This document shows positions 16,791 through 25,136 of a DNA stretch of 39,332 nucleotides, piece after piece. How positions within the stretch are numbered: the first letter of the stretch is position 1; every line of letters starts with the position of its first letter. The position numbers and the translations under genes were made by a program. The stretch lies in NCBI GenBank assembly GCA_001802945.1, contig MHAK01000012.1, positions 1-39,332 on the forward strand, given 5' to 3'. Source of the DNA: Ignavibacteria bacterium RIFCSPLOWO2_12_FULL_56_21 (lineage in GTDB: Bacteria > Bacteroidota > Ignavibacteria > UBA10030). The notes under the pieces are model-generated. The model was not told the DNA's origin and ran no database searches. It saw only the letters and a list, made by a program, of their open reading frames with translations.

Positions 16791-18356
16791 GTGTCCCAAT
16801 TCAAGCGGCGAATATTGTGGGTGGACGACGAGATTGAGATGTTGACGGCCCACGTGAGGCTGCTTGAACAGAAGGGCTACGTGGTGGAGACTGCCACGAA
16901 CGGCGACGATGCGATTCAGCTCGTGATGGAGAAGGGATACGACCTCGTGTTCCTGGACGAAATGATGCCCGGCAAGGGGGGATTGCAGACGCTTGCTGAG
17001 ATCAAAGACGCCGAGCCGAACCTTCCGGTGATCATGGTGACAAAGAACGAGGCCGAAAGTCTGATGGAGGAAGCGATCGGCGGGAAGATCACGGACTACC
17101 TGACGAAGCCGGTCAACCCCAGCCAGATCCTGATGGCGGTCAAGAAGATACTGGAATCAAAAAAGATCACCGGGGAGGCTATGTCGAGGGATTACGCGAA
17201 AGAGCTTCAGAACATCGCGATCTCCTTGATGAATCCGCTTGACGAGCAGGAGTGGATCGACCTCTACATCAGACTGACCAATTGGGACATGGAGCTGGAC
17301 GGGCATCCGGAGCTGGGTTTACGACAGACGGTGCTGGACCAGAAGAGGGAATGTAACGTCGAGTTCAGCAAGTTTGTCGAGCGCAAGTATCGCTCATGGA
17401 TCGAGTCCGACAAGCGTCCCATTCCCCTCTCGCCCGACGTCCTGGACAAGTTTGTCGTTCCGGAGCTGGGAAAGGGGCGTTCTGTATTCTTCTTCGTCAT
17501 CGACTGTATGCGGCTGGACCAGTGGCTGGTGATGGAGGAGTTTCTTACCGACTATTTTTCATTCCAGCGAGACCACTATTTCAGCATTCTGCCGACGGCG
17601 ACTCCGTATTCCCGTAACTCGATCTTCAGCGGACTGTTTCCAATGGACCTGGAAAAGCGTTTTCCCGAGATCTGGCAGGCGGGCGAAGATGACGAGAACA
17701 GCCGCAATCGCCACGAGGCGCTGTTGCTGGAGAAGTTCCTGGAGCGCCGGAAGATCGTCCTGAAGCCGGAACCGAAATACGTCAAGATCGTGGAAGCGGA
17801 ATTCGGCCGGCAGTTCGAGAGTAATATCGCGTCGTATGCCCAAAGCAAACTGACGGCGGTCGTGGTGAATTTCGTCGACATGCTGGCGCACGGCAGGTCC
17901 GATTCGCCCCTTTTAAAAGAGATCGCACCTGACGAAGCGGCGTACCGCTCACTGACAAGGTCATGGTTCCAGCACTCGTCACTGTTCGGGATGCTGCAAA
18001 CGCTGGCGCGTCAGAAGAACGTCACGATCCTCATGACCACCGACCACGGCAGCGTACGGTGCATGCGCGGCTCCAAGGTTGTCGGCGATAAGGAAGCCTC
18101 GACAAGCTTGCGGTACAAATACGGCCGAAATCTCAAGGTCGACGAGAAGAACGCCGTATTTGTCAAGACCCCCTCCGATTTCAAGCTTCCACGGACGAGC
18201 GTTACAACGAATTACATCCTAGCCAAAGAAGACTACTATTTCGTCTATCCAACCGATTTCCACCGGTATCTCAGCCAATATCGCGACAGTTTTCAGCACG
18301 GCGGCATATCGATGGAAGAGATGATCCTGCCCATCGTCAAGCTCGAGGCGAAGTGA
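16791..18356 (+). CDS. porX: T9SS response regulator PorX (receiver plus PglZ domain)
   Basis: A 521-residue cytoplasmic regulator. Residues 6-125 are a receiver domain with phosphorylatable Asp56 (VFLDEMMPG) and Lys106 (TDYLTKPV). The C-terminal two thirds is a PglZ-type alkaline-phosphatase-fold domain (FFFVIDCMRLDQW, LPTATPYSRNSIFSGLFP, VNFVDMLAHGR, TTDHGSVRC). The Asp, Thr, Asp and His in these motifs are plausible zinc ligands and nucleophile. PorX is known as the response regulator of the PorXY pathway controlling T9SS genes in Porphyromonas, and the PglZ domain has been reported to cleave oligonucleotides. The GTG start has AGGAG nine bases upstream. It is placed directly after sprA and overlaps tsaE (GTGA), a porX-tsaE pairing that I recall as common in Bacteroidota. 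The partner kinase PorY is not in the window. Confidence 0.92.
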   Translation: MSQFKRRILWVDDEIEMLTAHVRLLEQKGYVVETATNGDDAIQLVMEKGYDLVFLDEMMPGKGGLQTLAEIKDAEPNLPVIMVTKNEAESLMEEAIGGKITDYLTKPVNPSQILMAVKKILESKKITGEAMSRDYAKELQNIAISLMNPLDEQEWIDLYIRLTNWDMELDGHPELGLRQTVLDQKRECNVEFSKFVERKYRSWIESDKRPIPLSPDVLDKFVVPELGKGRSVFFFVIDCMRLDQWLVMEEFLTDYFSFQRDHYFSILPTATPYSRNSIFSGLFPMDLEKRFPEIWQAGEDDENSRNRHEALLLEKFLERRKIVLKPEPKYVKIVEAEFGRQFESNIASYAQSKLTAVVVNFVDMLAHGRSDSPLLKEIAPDEAAYRSLTRSWFQHSSLFGMLQTLARQKNVTILMTTDHGSVRCMRGSKVVGDKEASTSLRYKYGRNLKVDEKNAVFVKTPSDFKLPRTSVTTNYILAKEDYYFVYPTDFHRYLSQYRDSFQHGGISMEEMILPIVKLEAK

Positions 18357-18805
18357 CGCTGCGGATCATTACGCGGTCGGCGGAAGAAACGCGCGCCGCC
18401 GCTGCCGCCTTTGCTCGCAATCTGCGGCGCGGCGACTGTGTCGCACTGTCGGGTGCGCTTGGAACGGGCAAGACCCAGTTTGTCAAAGGCGTCTGTGAGC
18501 GATTCGCTGTGGGCGAAACGGTCGCCAGTCCCACCTATGTGCTGATGAACCGGTACGGCGGCCGGGACGACAAGGGCCGGGAAATATTGTTGTATCATTT
18601 CGACCTCTATCGCATCCGGTACGCGGATGAGGTCCACGACCTGGGCGCCGCAGAGTTCATCGGCGGCGACGGCATCAGCATGATCGAATGGTCGGATCGT
18701 TTTCCTGAGATTCTTCCCGCACGCCGGTACGACGTTCGATTGTCGGCAGGATCGTCGCAGGATATGCGGACGGTGGAGATCGTTCCCGTCGGAGTCGACG
18801 CATGA
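18353..18805 (+). CDS. tsaE: tRNA t6A biosynthesis ATPase TsaE
   Basis: A 150-residue P-loop ATPase needed with TsaB, TsaC and TsaD to make N6-threonylcarbamoyladenosine at position 37 of ANN-decoding tRNAs. Walker A is SGALGTGKTQF (about residues 33-43), followed by the family motifs SPTYVLMNRY, LLYHFDLYRI and MIEWSDRFPEILP. The GTG start overlaps the porX stop, and the tsaB start overlaps the end of this gene, so the three are probably co-translated. TsaC and TsaD are not in the window. Length is normal for the family. Confidence 0.93.
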   Translation: MTLRIITRSAEETRAAAAAFARNLRRGDCVALSGALGTGKTQFVKGVCERFAVGETVASPTYVLMNRYGGRDDKGREILLYHFDLYRIRYADEVHDLGAAEFIGGDGISMIEWSDRFPEILPARRYDVRLSAGSSQDMRTVEIVPVGVDA

Positions 18806-19470
18806 ATGTCCTCGGCATCGAAACGGCGACAGACGTTTGTTCCGTGGGCATCGTTTCCGATGAGCGGACCTTTCACCGATCCCTGCGCGAAGACCGTGTA
18901 CACAGCGAAAAAGTATTGACGCTGACAGACCTTGTACTAAAAGATGCCGGACTCACGCCGCACGACCTGCACGGAATCGCCGTGTCGTCCGGTCCGGGCT
19001 CTTTCACCGGACTGCGCATCGGCGTCAGCACAGCCAAAGGCATGTGCTACGCGCTCGATTTGCCGCTGCTCGGTGTGCCGACCTTTGACGCGATCGCGAG
19101 GGCAGCGCGGTCGTCGGGTGTCGTTGAAGGCCCCGTCGTCGTCGCCGCGGATGCACGGCAAGGGGACTGGTACGTTGGCACGTATGACGGACAAGGAGTG
19201 GCAGTATGGCGGGGAGTGGAAACCCTGGCGGAGGTGTCCCAGCGGTTGTCGGCAGGACAACGCATGCTGACGGACCGTCCGGAGGCCTTTGCCGGAGGGG
19301 CGGCGATCGACCTGCATCCGTTTTGCAGGGGAGATGTTGTCGCTGTAGCGGCGGCCGAACGATTACGATCGGGAAAGACGGATGACCCGGTGACGTTCGA
19401 GCCGGCGTATATGAAGGAATTCGTGACACGCAAGCCGCGGGCACAGTCAGAGTTGCGGCAGCCATCTTAG
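18802..19470 (+). CDS. tsaB: tRNA t6A biosynthesis protein TsaB
   Basis: A 222-residue ASKHA-fold, YeaZ-type scaffold that binds TsaD and TsaE in the t6A-forming complex. Family marks are the N-terminal LGIETATDVCSVGIV, the HSEKVL segment, the highly conserved SSGPGSFTGLRIGVSTAKG (about 55-73) and LLGVPTFDAIA. The catalytic metal-binding His residues of the TsaD paralogue are absent, as expected for TsaB. It starts at ATG overlapping the tsaE stop. The C-terminal part is divergent, which is usual. Confidence 0.93.
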   Translation: MNVLGIETATDVCSVGIVSDERTFHRSLREDRVHSEKVLTLTDLVLKDAGLTPHDLHGIAVSSGPGSFTGLRIGVSTAKGMCYALDLPLLGVPTFDAIARAARSSGVVEGPVVVAADARQGDWYVGTYDGQGVAVWRGVETLAEVSQRLSAGQRMLTDRPEAFAGGAAIDLHPFCRGDVVAVAAAERLRSGKTDDPVTFEPAYMKEFVTRKPRAQSELRQPS

Positions 19471-19480
19471 GGAGAGATCC

Positions 19481-20323
19481 ATGGCATGGTTCAAGCGGTC
19501 GAAAGTCAACATTTCGTCGGAAAGTCAGAAAAAGGACATGCCCGACGGTATGTGGACGAAATGCGGCGGGTGCGGCGAGATCATTCACAAGAAACACCTC
19601 GAGCAAAATCTGTGGACGTGCGCCAAATGCAACTATCATTTCCGGATCGGCAGCAAGGAATATTTCGGGATTCTGCTCGACAAGGGCACGTTCAAGGAAA
19701 TGGACAAAGGCATGCGGTCGGTCGACCCGTTGAAGTTCAACGATTCGAAGCCGTATGCGAAACGAATCGACGAGACGATCCGCAAAACGGGGCTGCACGA
19801 CGCTGTGCGCACTGGTCAGGGGGAAATGGACGGCATGCCGGTCGTTGTTGCATGCATGGATTTCTCCTTCATCGGCGGCAGTATGGGGTCGGTGGTGGGT
19901 GAGAAGGTTGCGCGGGCCATCGACAAGGCTCGCACGACCAAGCGCCCGTTGATCGTCATTTCCTCGTCCGGCGGCGCCCGCATGATGGAAGGCGCATTGT
20001 CGTTGATGCAGCTGGCAAAAACCAGCGCAAAGCTGGCCGAGCTGTCTCAGGCGAAGGTGCCGTATATTTCCGTCATGACGGACCCGACGACCGGAGGCGT
20101 TACAGCGAGTTTTGCGATGCTCGGAGACGTCCACGTCGCGGAGCAACAAGCGCTGATCGGCTTCGCAGGACCGCGCGTCATCAAGCAGACCATCGGAAAA
20201 GACCTCCCTGCGGGGTTTCAACGGTCGGAATTTCTGCAGGAGAAGGGCTTTATCGATCTCGTTGTTCACCGGAAGGAACTCCGTCCAACGCTTGTGCGGA
20301 TACTTGCACACCTCTCTTCCTGA
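19481..20323 (+). CDS. accD: Acetyl-CoA carboxylase carboxyltransferase subunit beta
   Basis: A 280-residue subunit that, with AccA, transfers CO2 from carboxybiotin to acetyl-CoA to give malonyl-CoA for fatty-acid synthesis. An N-terminal zinc ribbon is seen (Cys28, Cys31, Cys47, Cys50; spacing C-x2-C-x15-C-x2-C). The crotonase-fold core follows, with GGSMGSVVGEKVARAID, ISSSGGARMMEGALSLMQ and DPTTGGVTASFAMLGD. The C-terminal AGPRVIKQTIGKDLPAGFQRSEF motif is characteristic of AccD. GGGAGAG lies just before the ATG. It is 10 bases after tsaB, inside the long plus-strand run. Confidence 0.95.
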   Translation: MAWFKRSKVNISSESQKKDMPDGMWTKCGGCGEIIHKKHLEQNLWTCAKCNYHFRIGSKEYFGILLDKGTFKEMDKGMRSVDPLKFNDSKPYAKRIDETIRKTGLHDAVRTGQGEMDGMPVVVACMDFSFIGGSMGSVVGEKVARAIDKARTTKRPLIVISSSGGARMMEGALSLMQLAKTSAKLAELSQAKVPYISVMTDPTTGGVTASFAMLGDVHVAEQQALIGFAGPRVIKQTIGKDLPAGFQRSEFLQEKGFIDLVVHRKELRPTLVRILAHLSS

Positions 20324-20344
20324 CCTCTTGAGCTCATTTCTGAG

Positions 20345-21256
20345 ATGAATTCCAAGGAGATCCACATCCTCGGCGTACCCATGGACCTGGGCGCGGGTCG
20401 CCGCGGTGTCGACATGGGTCCGTCTGCAATCCGGATTGCCGGCGTCGGTGAGCGGCTTCGCTCGCTCGGTCACAAAGTAGTGGATGAAGGCGATATTCTG
20501 ATCAAACCCCCTGAACTGCAACGGATCCGCAACGAGAAGCTGAGATACCTTCCGGAGATCGTACGAGCGTGCACGCTTCTCGCGGGGCGGGTGGATAAGC
20601 TGGTGTCGAACGGCCATTTTCCCCTTGTGCTTGGCGGCGACCATTCAATCGCAATCGGGACGATCGCCGGACTGGCGTCGCATGCCCGGTCGGAAGGGAA
20701 GAAACTCGGCGTGTTGTGGATCGACGCACATGGAGACCTGAATACGGACGCATCGTCTCCGTCGGGCAACATTCACGGCATGCCGCTTGCGGCTTCGATC
20801 GGTTTGGGCGCGCTCGAACTGACCTCTGTCGGCGGAGAGTTCCCGAAGGTCTCCCCCAAAAACGTCGTCCTCGTCGGTACGCGAGAATTGGACGACGGTG
20901 AGCGTGTGAACATCAAACAGCAGGGCGTGAACATTTTTACGATGGAAGAAATCGACAAACACGGCATGGCCGTCATCATGGCCAAGGCACTGCGCAAATT
21001 GCGCGAGGTCGATCTCCTCCACGTCTCTTTCGATCTGGATGCCGTCGACCCTTCGGTCGCTCCCGGCGTCGGGACGCCCGTCAAAGGAGGGCTCGATTAC
21101 CGCGAGGCCCATCTTATCATGGAAACGCTGAATGAATCCGGGCTCATGACCTCGCTGGAAGTGGTGGAGGCCAACCCGATCCTCGACAACCGGAACCAGT
21201 CCGCGGAATTCGCAGTCGAGCTTATTCAGTCCGGTTTCGGTAAGAAGATCATTTGA
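20345..21256 (+). CDS. rocF: Arginase
   Basis: A 303-residue member of the ureohydrolase family, hydrolysing L-arginine to ornithine and urea with a binuclear Mn centre. The metal ligands are visible: His100 in GGDHS, Asp127/His129/Asp131 in WIDAHGDLN, and Asp230/Asp232 in SFDLDAVDP. The substrate-loop Asn and Ser occur in NTDASSPSGNIHG, and EVVEANPILD carries the conserved Glu. The N-terminal HILGVPMDLGAGRRGVDMGPSAIR is arginase rather than agmatinase style. The stop overlaps the preferred panC start (TTGA). No other urea or arginine gene is nearby, so the operon context says little about its role. Confidence 0.9.
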   Translation: MNSKEIHILGVPMDLGAGRRGVDMGPSAIRIAGVGERLRSLGHKVVDEGDILIKPPELQRIRNEKLRYLPEIVRACTLLAGRVDKLVSNGHFPLVLGGDHSIAIGTIAGLASHARSEGKKLGVLWIDAHGDLNTDASSPSGNIHGMPLAASIGLGALELTSVGGEFPKVSPKNVVLVGTRELDDGERVNIKQQGVNIFTMEEIDKHGMAVIMAKALRKLREVDLLHVSFDLDAVDPSVAPGVGTPVKGGLDYREAHLIMETLNESGLMTSLEVVEANPILDNRNQSAEFAVELIQSGFGKKII

Positions 21257-22110
21257 CCGTGCAAACGCTTTCGACCATAGGTGAACTGCAGGCAGCCGCG
21301 GATGCGGCGCGTGTGGCCGGCAAGCATATTGCGCTCGTTCCGACCATGGGGGCTTTGCACAAAGGTCACATCAGCCTTATCGAGCGAGCTCGCTCGATGG
21401 CCGACGTCGTTGTGACGTCGATCTTCGTGAACCCTGCCCAGTTTGGTCCGCAGGAAGACTTCGAAAAATATCCGCGAGACCTTGTCCGGGACAGCGCACA
21501 GGCGCAAGCCGCGGGCACGGATATTTTGTTCACGCCTGATGTTGCAGTGATGTATCCGAGGGGATTTCAGACCTACATCGACAACAACCGCTTAGCGACG
21601 ATCCTCGAGGGGCTGGAACGACCGGGCCATTTTCGGGGCGTGGCGACGGTGGTCACGAAACTGCTCAATGCCGCAAAGCCGCACATCGCCGTGTTTGGCC
21701 AAAAGGATGCCCAGCAGGCAGCCCTCGTTCGCATGCTGGCGCGCGACCTCAACATTGATGTCGAGATCGTCGTTGCTCCGATAGTTCGCGAGCCGGACGG
21801 GCTCGCCCTGAGCTCGCGGAATGTCTACTTGTCACCCGAACAACGCAAGAACGCGGTCGCACTTCACCGGTCGCTGGAAAAAGCCGCAGAGATGGTGCGT
21901 GCAGGAGAGCGATCGCTCGATGTCCTCCGCGACACCATGCGGGCGGTCATCGAAGGGGGCAATCCCACGAAAATCGACTACATTGCTTTTGTTCATCCGG
22001 AAACCTTTGAACCGATGAGCGAGGTCGATCCACGCGGCACGCTGGTTGTTGTGACGGTCCGGTTTGGCGATACGCGATTGCTCGACAACGAAATCCTCAG
22101 GAATACATGA
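21253..22110 (+). CDS. panC: Pantothenate synthetase
   Basis: A 285-residue enzyme joining pantoate and beta-alanine with ATP to give pantothenate, the precursor of coenzyme A. It has the nucleotidyltransferase signatures LVPTMGALHKGHISLI (HxGH-type motif at residues 36-39), SIFVNPAQFGP, the FGQKDAQQ motif and GLALSSRNVYLS (KMSKS-like). The start is either TTG 21253, overlapping the arginase stop, or GTG 21259; both give a normal N terminus. The last four bases overlap the next gene (ATGA). Confidence 0.94.
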   Translation: MTVQTLSTIGELQAAADAARVAGKHIALVPTMGALHKGHISLIERARSMADVVVTSIFVNPAQFGPQEDFEKYPRDLVRDSAQAQAAGTDILFTPDVAVMYPRGFQTYIDNNRLATILEGLERPGHFRGVATVVTKLLNAAKPHIAVFGQKDAQQAALVRMLARDLNIDVEIVVAPIVREPDGLALSSRNVYLSPEQRKNAVALHRSLEKAAEMVRAGERSLDVLRDTMRAVIEGGNPTKIDYIAFVHPETFEPMSEVDPRGTLVVVTVRFGDTRLLDNEILRNT

Positions 22111-22880
22111 ACGATCGACCGATTCTGCGCCCTCTTGCAGCCGTGGTCATGGCTGCAGGGAAGGGTACACGCATGAAAGACCCCAGCCGGGCTAAGGTCA
22201 TGTATAACCTCTTGGGGAAGCCCCTGATCCACTATGTTGCCGACCTGGCATTTCAACTTGGCGCAGTGCGTGTCATCGTCATCGTCGGATGGCAGCGCGA
22301 ACTGGTGGCGGAATTCCTGAAGCAAGAGCACCCCGGCGTGGAAACGGTCGTTCAAGAGGAGCAACGAGGCACAGGTCATGCCGTTCTACAGGCGGAGCAA
22401 CCTCTCCGATCATTCGACGGCGACATCGTCGTCCTGTCGGGAGATGTGCCCCTGCTGACGGCTGAAAGCATGGGGGAACTTATCTACCATCACTGGTCGA
22501 CTGGGGCCGTCGGCACGATCCTCACGGCGGATTTCCCGGACCCGGCCGGATATGGGCGGATCATTCGGAACTCCGACAGTTCGGTGGAGAAGATCGTCGA
22601 GCACAAGGATGCATCGGGAGAGGAGCGGGCGATCATGGAGATCAATTCGGGGATATACGTCTTCGATTGCCGACGCCTGTTCGAGGCGCTCCACCACATC
22701 ACGCCGCAAAACGTACAGGGGGAATACTACCTGACCGACGTGTTCGAGTATTTTTGGAAACACCATTTTAAGATATCGGCTCTGAAAGCCTCGCATCCCG
22801 ACGAGATTCACGGTGTTAATACGTTCGAGCAGCTGGAAGAAGCGCGTGCCGTGCTTGTTGCCCGGCAGCAAAAGGTCTAA
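22107..22880 (+). CDS. GlmU-type sugar nucleotidyltransferase without acetyltransferase half
   Basis: A 257-residue protein matching the uridylyltransferase half of GlmU: VVMAAGKGTRMKDPSRAKVMYNLLGKPLI with the G-x-G-T-R-M and catalytic Lys, then EEQRGTGHAVLQ, VLSGDVPLL (metal-binding Asp), TADFPDPAGYGRII, EHKDA, INSGIYVF and EYYLTDVFE. It stops near HGVNTFEQLEEARAV, where bifunctional GlmU would continue into the left-handed beta-helix acetyltransferase. There is no frameshift remnant downstream: the next gene starts immediately at 22881. It probably makes a UDP-activated amino sugar, possibly UDP-GlcNAc, feeding the surface-polysaccharide genes that follow. Exact substrate uncertain. Confidence 0.85.
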   Translation: MNDRPILRPLAAVVMAAGKGTRMKDPSRAKVMYNLLGKPLIHYVADLAFQLGAVRVIVIVGWQRELVAEFLKQEHPGVETVVQEEQRGTGHAVLQAEQPLRSFDGDIVVLSGDVPLLTAESMGELIYHHWSTGAVGTILTADFPDPAGYGRIIRNSDSSVEKIVEHKDASGEERAIMEINSGIYVFDCRRLFEALHHITPQNVQGEYYLTDVFEYFWKHHFKISALKASHPDEIHGVNTFEQLEEARAVLVARQQKV

Positions 22881-24494
22881 ATGATCCGGATCCGTTACAT
22901 AGCATTCGCAGCGATGCTCAGCGCTCTTCCAGCGGCACGGGGACAATCCGTCGCCGTTCCGTTGAAACACGATGTCTACGAGTTCCTGAAGAAAATGGAG
23001 GCATCGCACATCCTCCGCGGGTATCGGGATATCATCAAACCGATCTCGCGTCTACACGCGGCCAAGCTGCTCCTGGCAGTCGACACAGCAGCTGCGCGAC
23101 TCACACCGGTCGACCTTCGCCGTTTGAATTTCCTGAAGATCGAGTTCGGACATGAATTGGGATTGCTGGACGTCTCCTGGTCGGAAGTTCCTCGGCGTTG
23201 GCATCCGTTGATGTTTCCGATTCGGGGAGGATACATGAACGTCGACCTGAACTTGGGGTATTCCGTCATGAGATCCCAGGGTGACCACGTCAACAAACAG
23301 ACGAACGGGTTCAAGACGTACGGGTATGCTTTCGACCGGTTCGGATTTGCGCTCTCCTTCGCCGACAATCGGGAGAACGGAAACGCCATCAACCGGAACA
23401 AGTCGTTCACTCCTGATGAAGGTGTCGGCTTTCTGCTACAAAGGGCGAACATCATCGAATACAATTTTGCAAACGCACAGTTCACGTACGATGCTTCAGG
23501 AATAACTGTTGCGCTGGAAAAGATCCCGCAGTGGTGGTCGACGGGTCGTCGTGGAAGCCTATACTTGTCCACCAAATCCCCGGCTCCCCCGCAATTCAGG
23601 TTCCGCGCGGAATTGACCGACTGGATGGATTTCACGTACATCCACGCCGACCTCAATTCCCTGGTTGTCGATTCCAACCGATCGTACCAGGCGAACAGTT
23701 CAGCGTCGACGCCGTTCTATCGCACAGTGTATCGTCAAAAATATCTCGCCTCGCACGCCGTTGAAGTAAGCGTATGCAACTGGCTGGATGTTTCACTCGG
23801 CGAATCTGTGATCTACAGTGACCGTGGTCTGCAACTGATCTATCTTCTCCCTGTCATGTTCTTCAAGTCCGGTGAACATTATAACTTGGACACCGACAAC
23901 ACCCAGTTCTTTTTCAGCGTCGATGTGAACCCCCTGGAGCATGTGAATGTATACGGATCACTCGTGATCGACGAATTCAGTTCTTACGACGTGTTCAATG
24001 AGGAGCGGGCGAGAAACCAGGTGGGATGGACCGTCGGCACTCAGGTGTACGACGTCCCCATTCCGGACATGGAGTGGCTCCTCGAATACACTTTGATCAA
24101 CCCGTGGGTATATTCGCACAAGTATCCGGCTGCCCGGTTCACGAATTCCGGTTACGATATGGGACACTGGATCGGGCAGAACGCCGACAACTTGTTCAGC
24201 GAGCTCGTGTATCGGCCGCACCGTGCGGTCAGGCTCAGTGCCTGGTATGAAGCGGTCCGAAAGGGGGGGGGTGCCGATGTTGCATTGCAGTATCAACTGC
24301 CTTCTCTGCCGTTCCTCTACGGTCCGGTACGAACGGAACATTCCATTGGCATTGCCGCCGTCTACCAGCCCGTCCGCGACGTGTTCCTTGACGTCCGCGC
24401 CCGGACATTCCGGACCGCTAACGAAGCAACTCCCGCGCTCGAACACGGGGAAAAACCCGAGATCACCGTCGGCTTGCGCTACGGACTGTGGTGA
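22881..24494 (+). CDS. Outer-membrane beta-barrel protein, Wzi capsule-assembly-like
   Basis: A 537-residue exported protein with an N-terminal signal peptide ending near AARGQS (about residue 22). A short helical region follows (PLKHDVYEFLKKMEASHILRGY... KPISRLHAAKLL), and after that long alternating aromatic strands to a C-terminal LRYGLW, the usual signature of an outer-membrane barrel. The pattern, including SLGESVIYSDRG...YLLPVMFF and YDMGHWIGQNADNL, resembles the Wzi family that anchors capsule polysaccharide at the surface. Placement between a sugar nucleotidyltransferase and a polysaccharide deacetylase supports a polysaccharide role. A run of nine G (24263-24271) lies in the coding sequence near residue 461; a slip there would truncate the last strands. 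The family call is moderate. Confidence 0.7.
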   Translation: MIRIRYIAFAAMLSALPAARGQSVAVPLKHDVYEFLKKMEASHILRGYRDIIKPISRLHAAKLLLAVDTAAARLTPVDLRRLNFLKIEFGHELGLLDVSWSEVPRRWHPLMFPIRGGYMNVDLNLGYSVMRSQGDHVNKQTNGFKTYGYAFDRFGFALSFADNRENGNAINRNKSFTPDEGVGFLLQRANIIEYNFANAQFTYDASGITVALEKIPQWWSTGRRGSLYLSTKSPAPPQFRFRAELTDWMDFTYIHADLNSLVVDSNRSYQANSSASTPFYRTVYRQKYLASHAVEVSVCNWLDVSLGESVIYSDRGLQLIYLLPVMFFKSGEHYNLDTDNTQFFFSVDVNPLEHVNVYGSLVIDEFSSYDVFNEERARNQVGWTVGTQVYDVPIPDMEWLLEYTLINPWVYSHKYPAARFTNSGYDMGHWIGQNADNLFSELVYRPHRAVRLSAWYEAVRKGGGADVALQYQLPSLPFLYGPVRTEHSIGIAAVYQPVRDVFLDVRARTFRTANEATPALEHGEKPEITVGLRYGLW

Positions 24495-24512
24495 CTTCCC
24501 TGATCGAAGCAC

Positions 24513-25136
24513 ATGGCTGAGTGGTTTATCCTTCCTCTCCGCAACGTCTTTCCTTCAGTTGTGTGGTCGGGTCCCGGCGCCGACATCCATCTCACGTTTG
24601 ACGACGGTCCGCATCCTGCCGCAACACCGGTCGTTCTGGAGATCCTTCGTCGCTATCACGTTCGGGCGACATTCTTTCTTGTTGGCGAACGAGTACAGAA
24701 GTATCCCGAGATTGTGCAGGCAATCGTCGCCGACGGACATGCGGTGGGCAATCACACGTATTCGCACCGTTCGGTCATGTTTCGGAGCACTGGAAAAGTG
24801 CGGGATGAAGTGCGCCGATGCAACGAGGCCATTCTGGAGTCGGGAGGACCGAGGCCGTCGATGTTTCGTCCTCCGCATGGAGTGTTCGACCCGACCACTC
24901 CTGCACGTGTTCGAGCCGAAGGTTGCTCCACGGTGCTGTTCGGCGTGAATTCCTGGGATTTCTCCCGGCCGCATCCGAACCGGATCATCGATCGGATAGT
25001 GCGATTAACGCGTCCGGGTGACATTGTGTTGTTCCACGACAATGATGTAACGCAGGACCGGGTGGAGCACTATCTTCCAGGATCGCTGGACGGACTCCTG
25101 TCCCGCGGCCATACCATTTCGCTCCTCCCCTCATGA
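24513..25136 (+). CDS. Polysaccharide deacetylase (NodB homology domain)
   Basis: A 207-residue carbohydrate esterase family 4 protein removing N-acetyl (or O-acetyl) groups from a polymer such as peptidoglycan or capsule. Motifs run in order: LTFDDGPH (catalytic and metal Asp30, Asp31), HTYSH (metal His81 and His85), RPPHG (119-123), a W...D pair in VNSWDFSRP, and LFHDND (His175). No convincing signal peptide is seen, although the first residues are hydrophobic (WFILPLRNVF). It overlaps the following glycosyltransferase start by four bases, so the two are likely partners in building a modified surface glycan. Confidence 0.9.
   Translation: MAEWFILPLRNVFPSVVWSGPGADIHLTFDDGPHPAATPVVLEILRRYHVRATFFLVGERVQKYPEIVQAIVADGHAVGNHTYSHRSVMFRSTGKVRDEVRRCNEAILESGGPRPSMFRPPHGVFDPTTPARVRAEGCSTVLFGVNSWDFSRPHPNRIIDRIVRLTRPGDIVLFHDNDVTQDRVEHYLPGSLDGLLSRGHTISLLPS

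Noticed and set aside
19025-20644. 539-codon minus-strand frame opposite tsaB, accD and arginase
   Set aside because: Antisense to three certain genes, no recognisable domain, His/Arg-rich translation.
24223-24948. 241-codon plus-strand frame spanning the end of the Wzi-like gene and the deacetylase
   Set aside because: Out of frame with two well-supported genes and without motifs; it is only of interest as the frame entered if the G-run slips.
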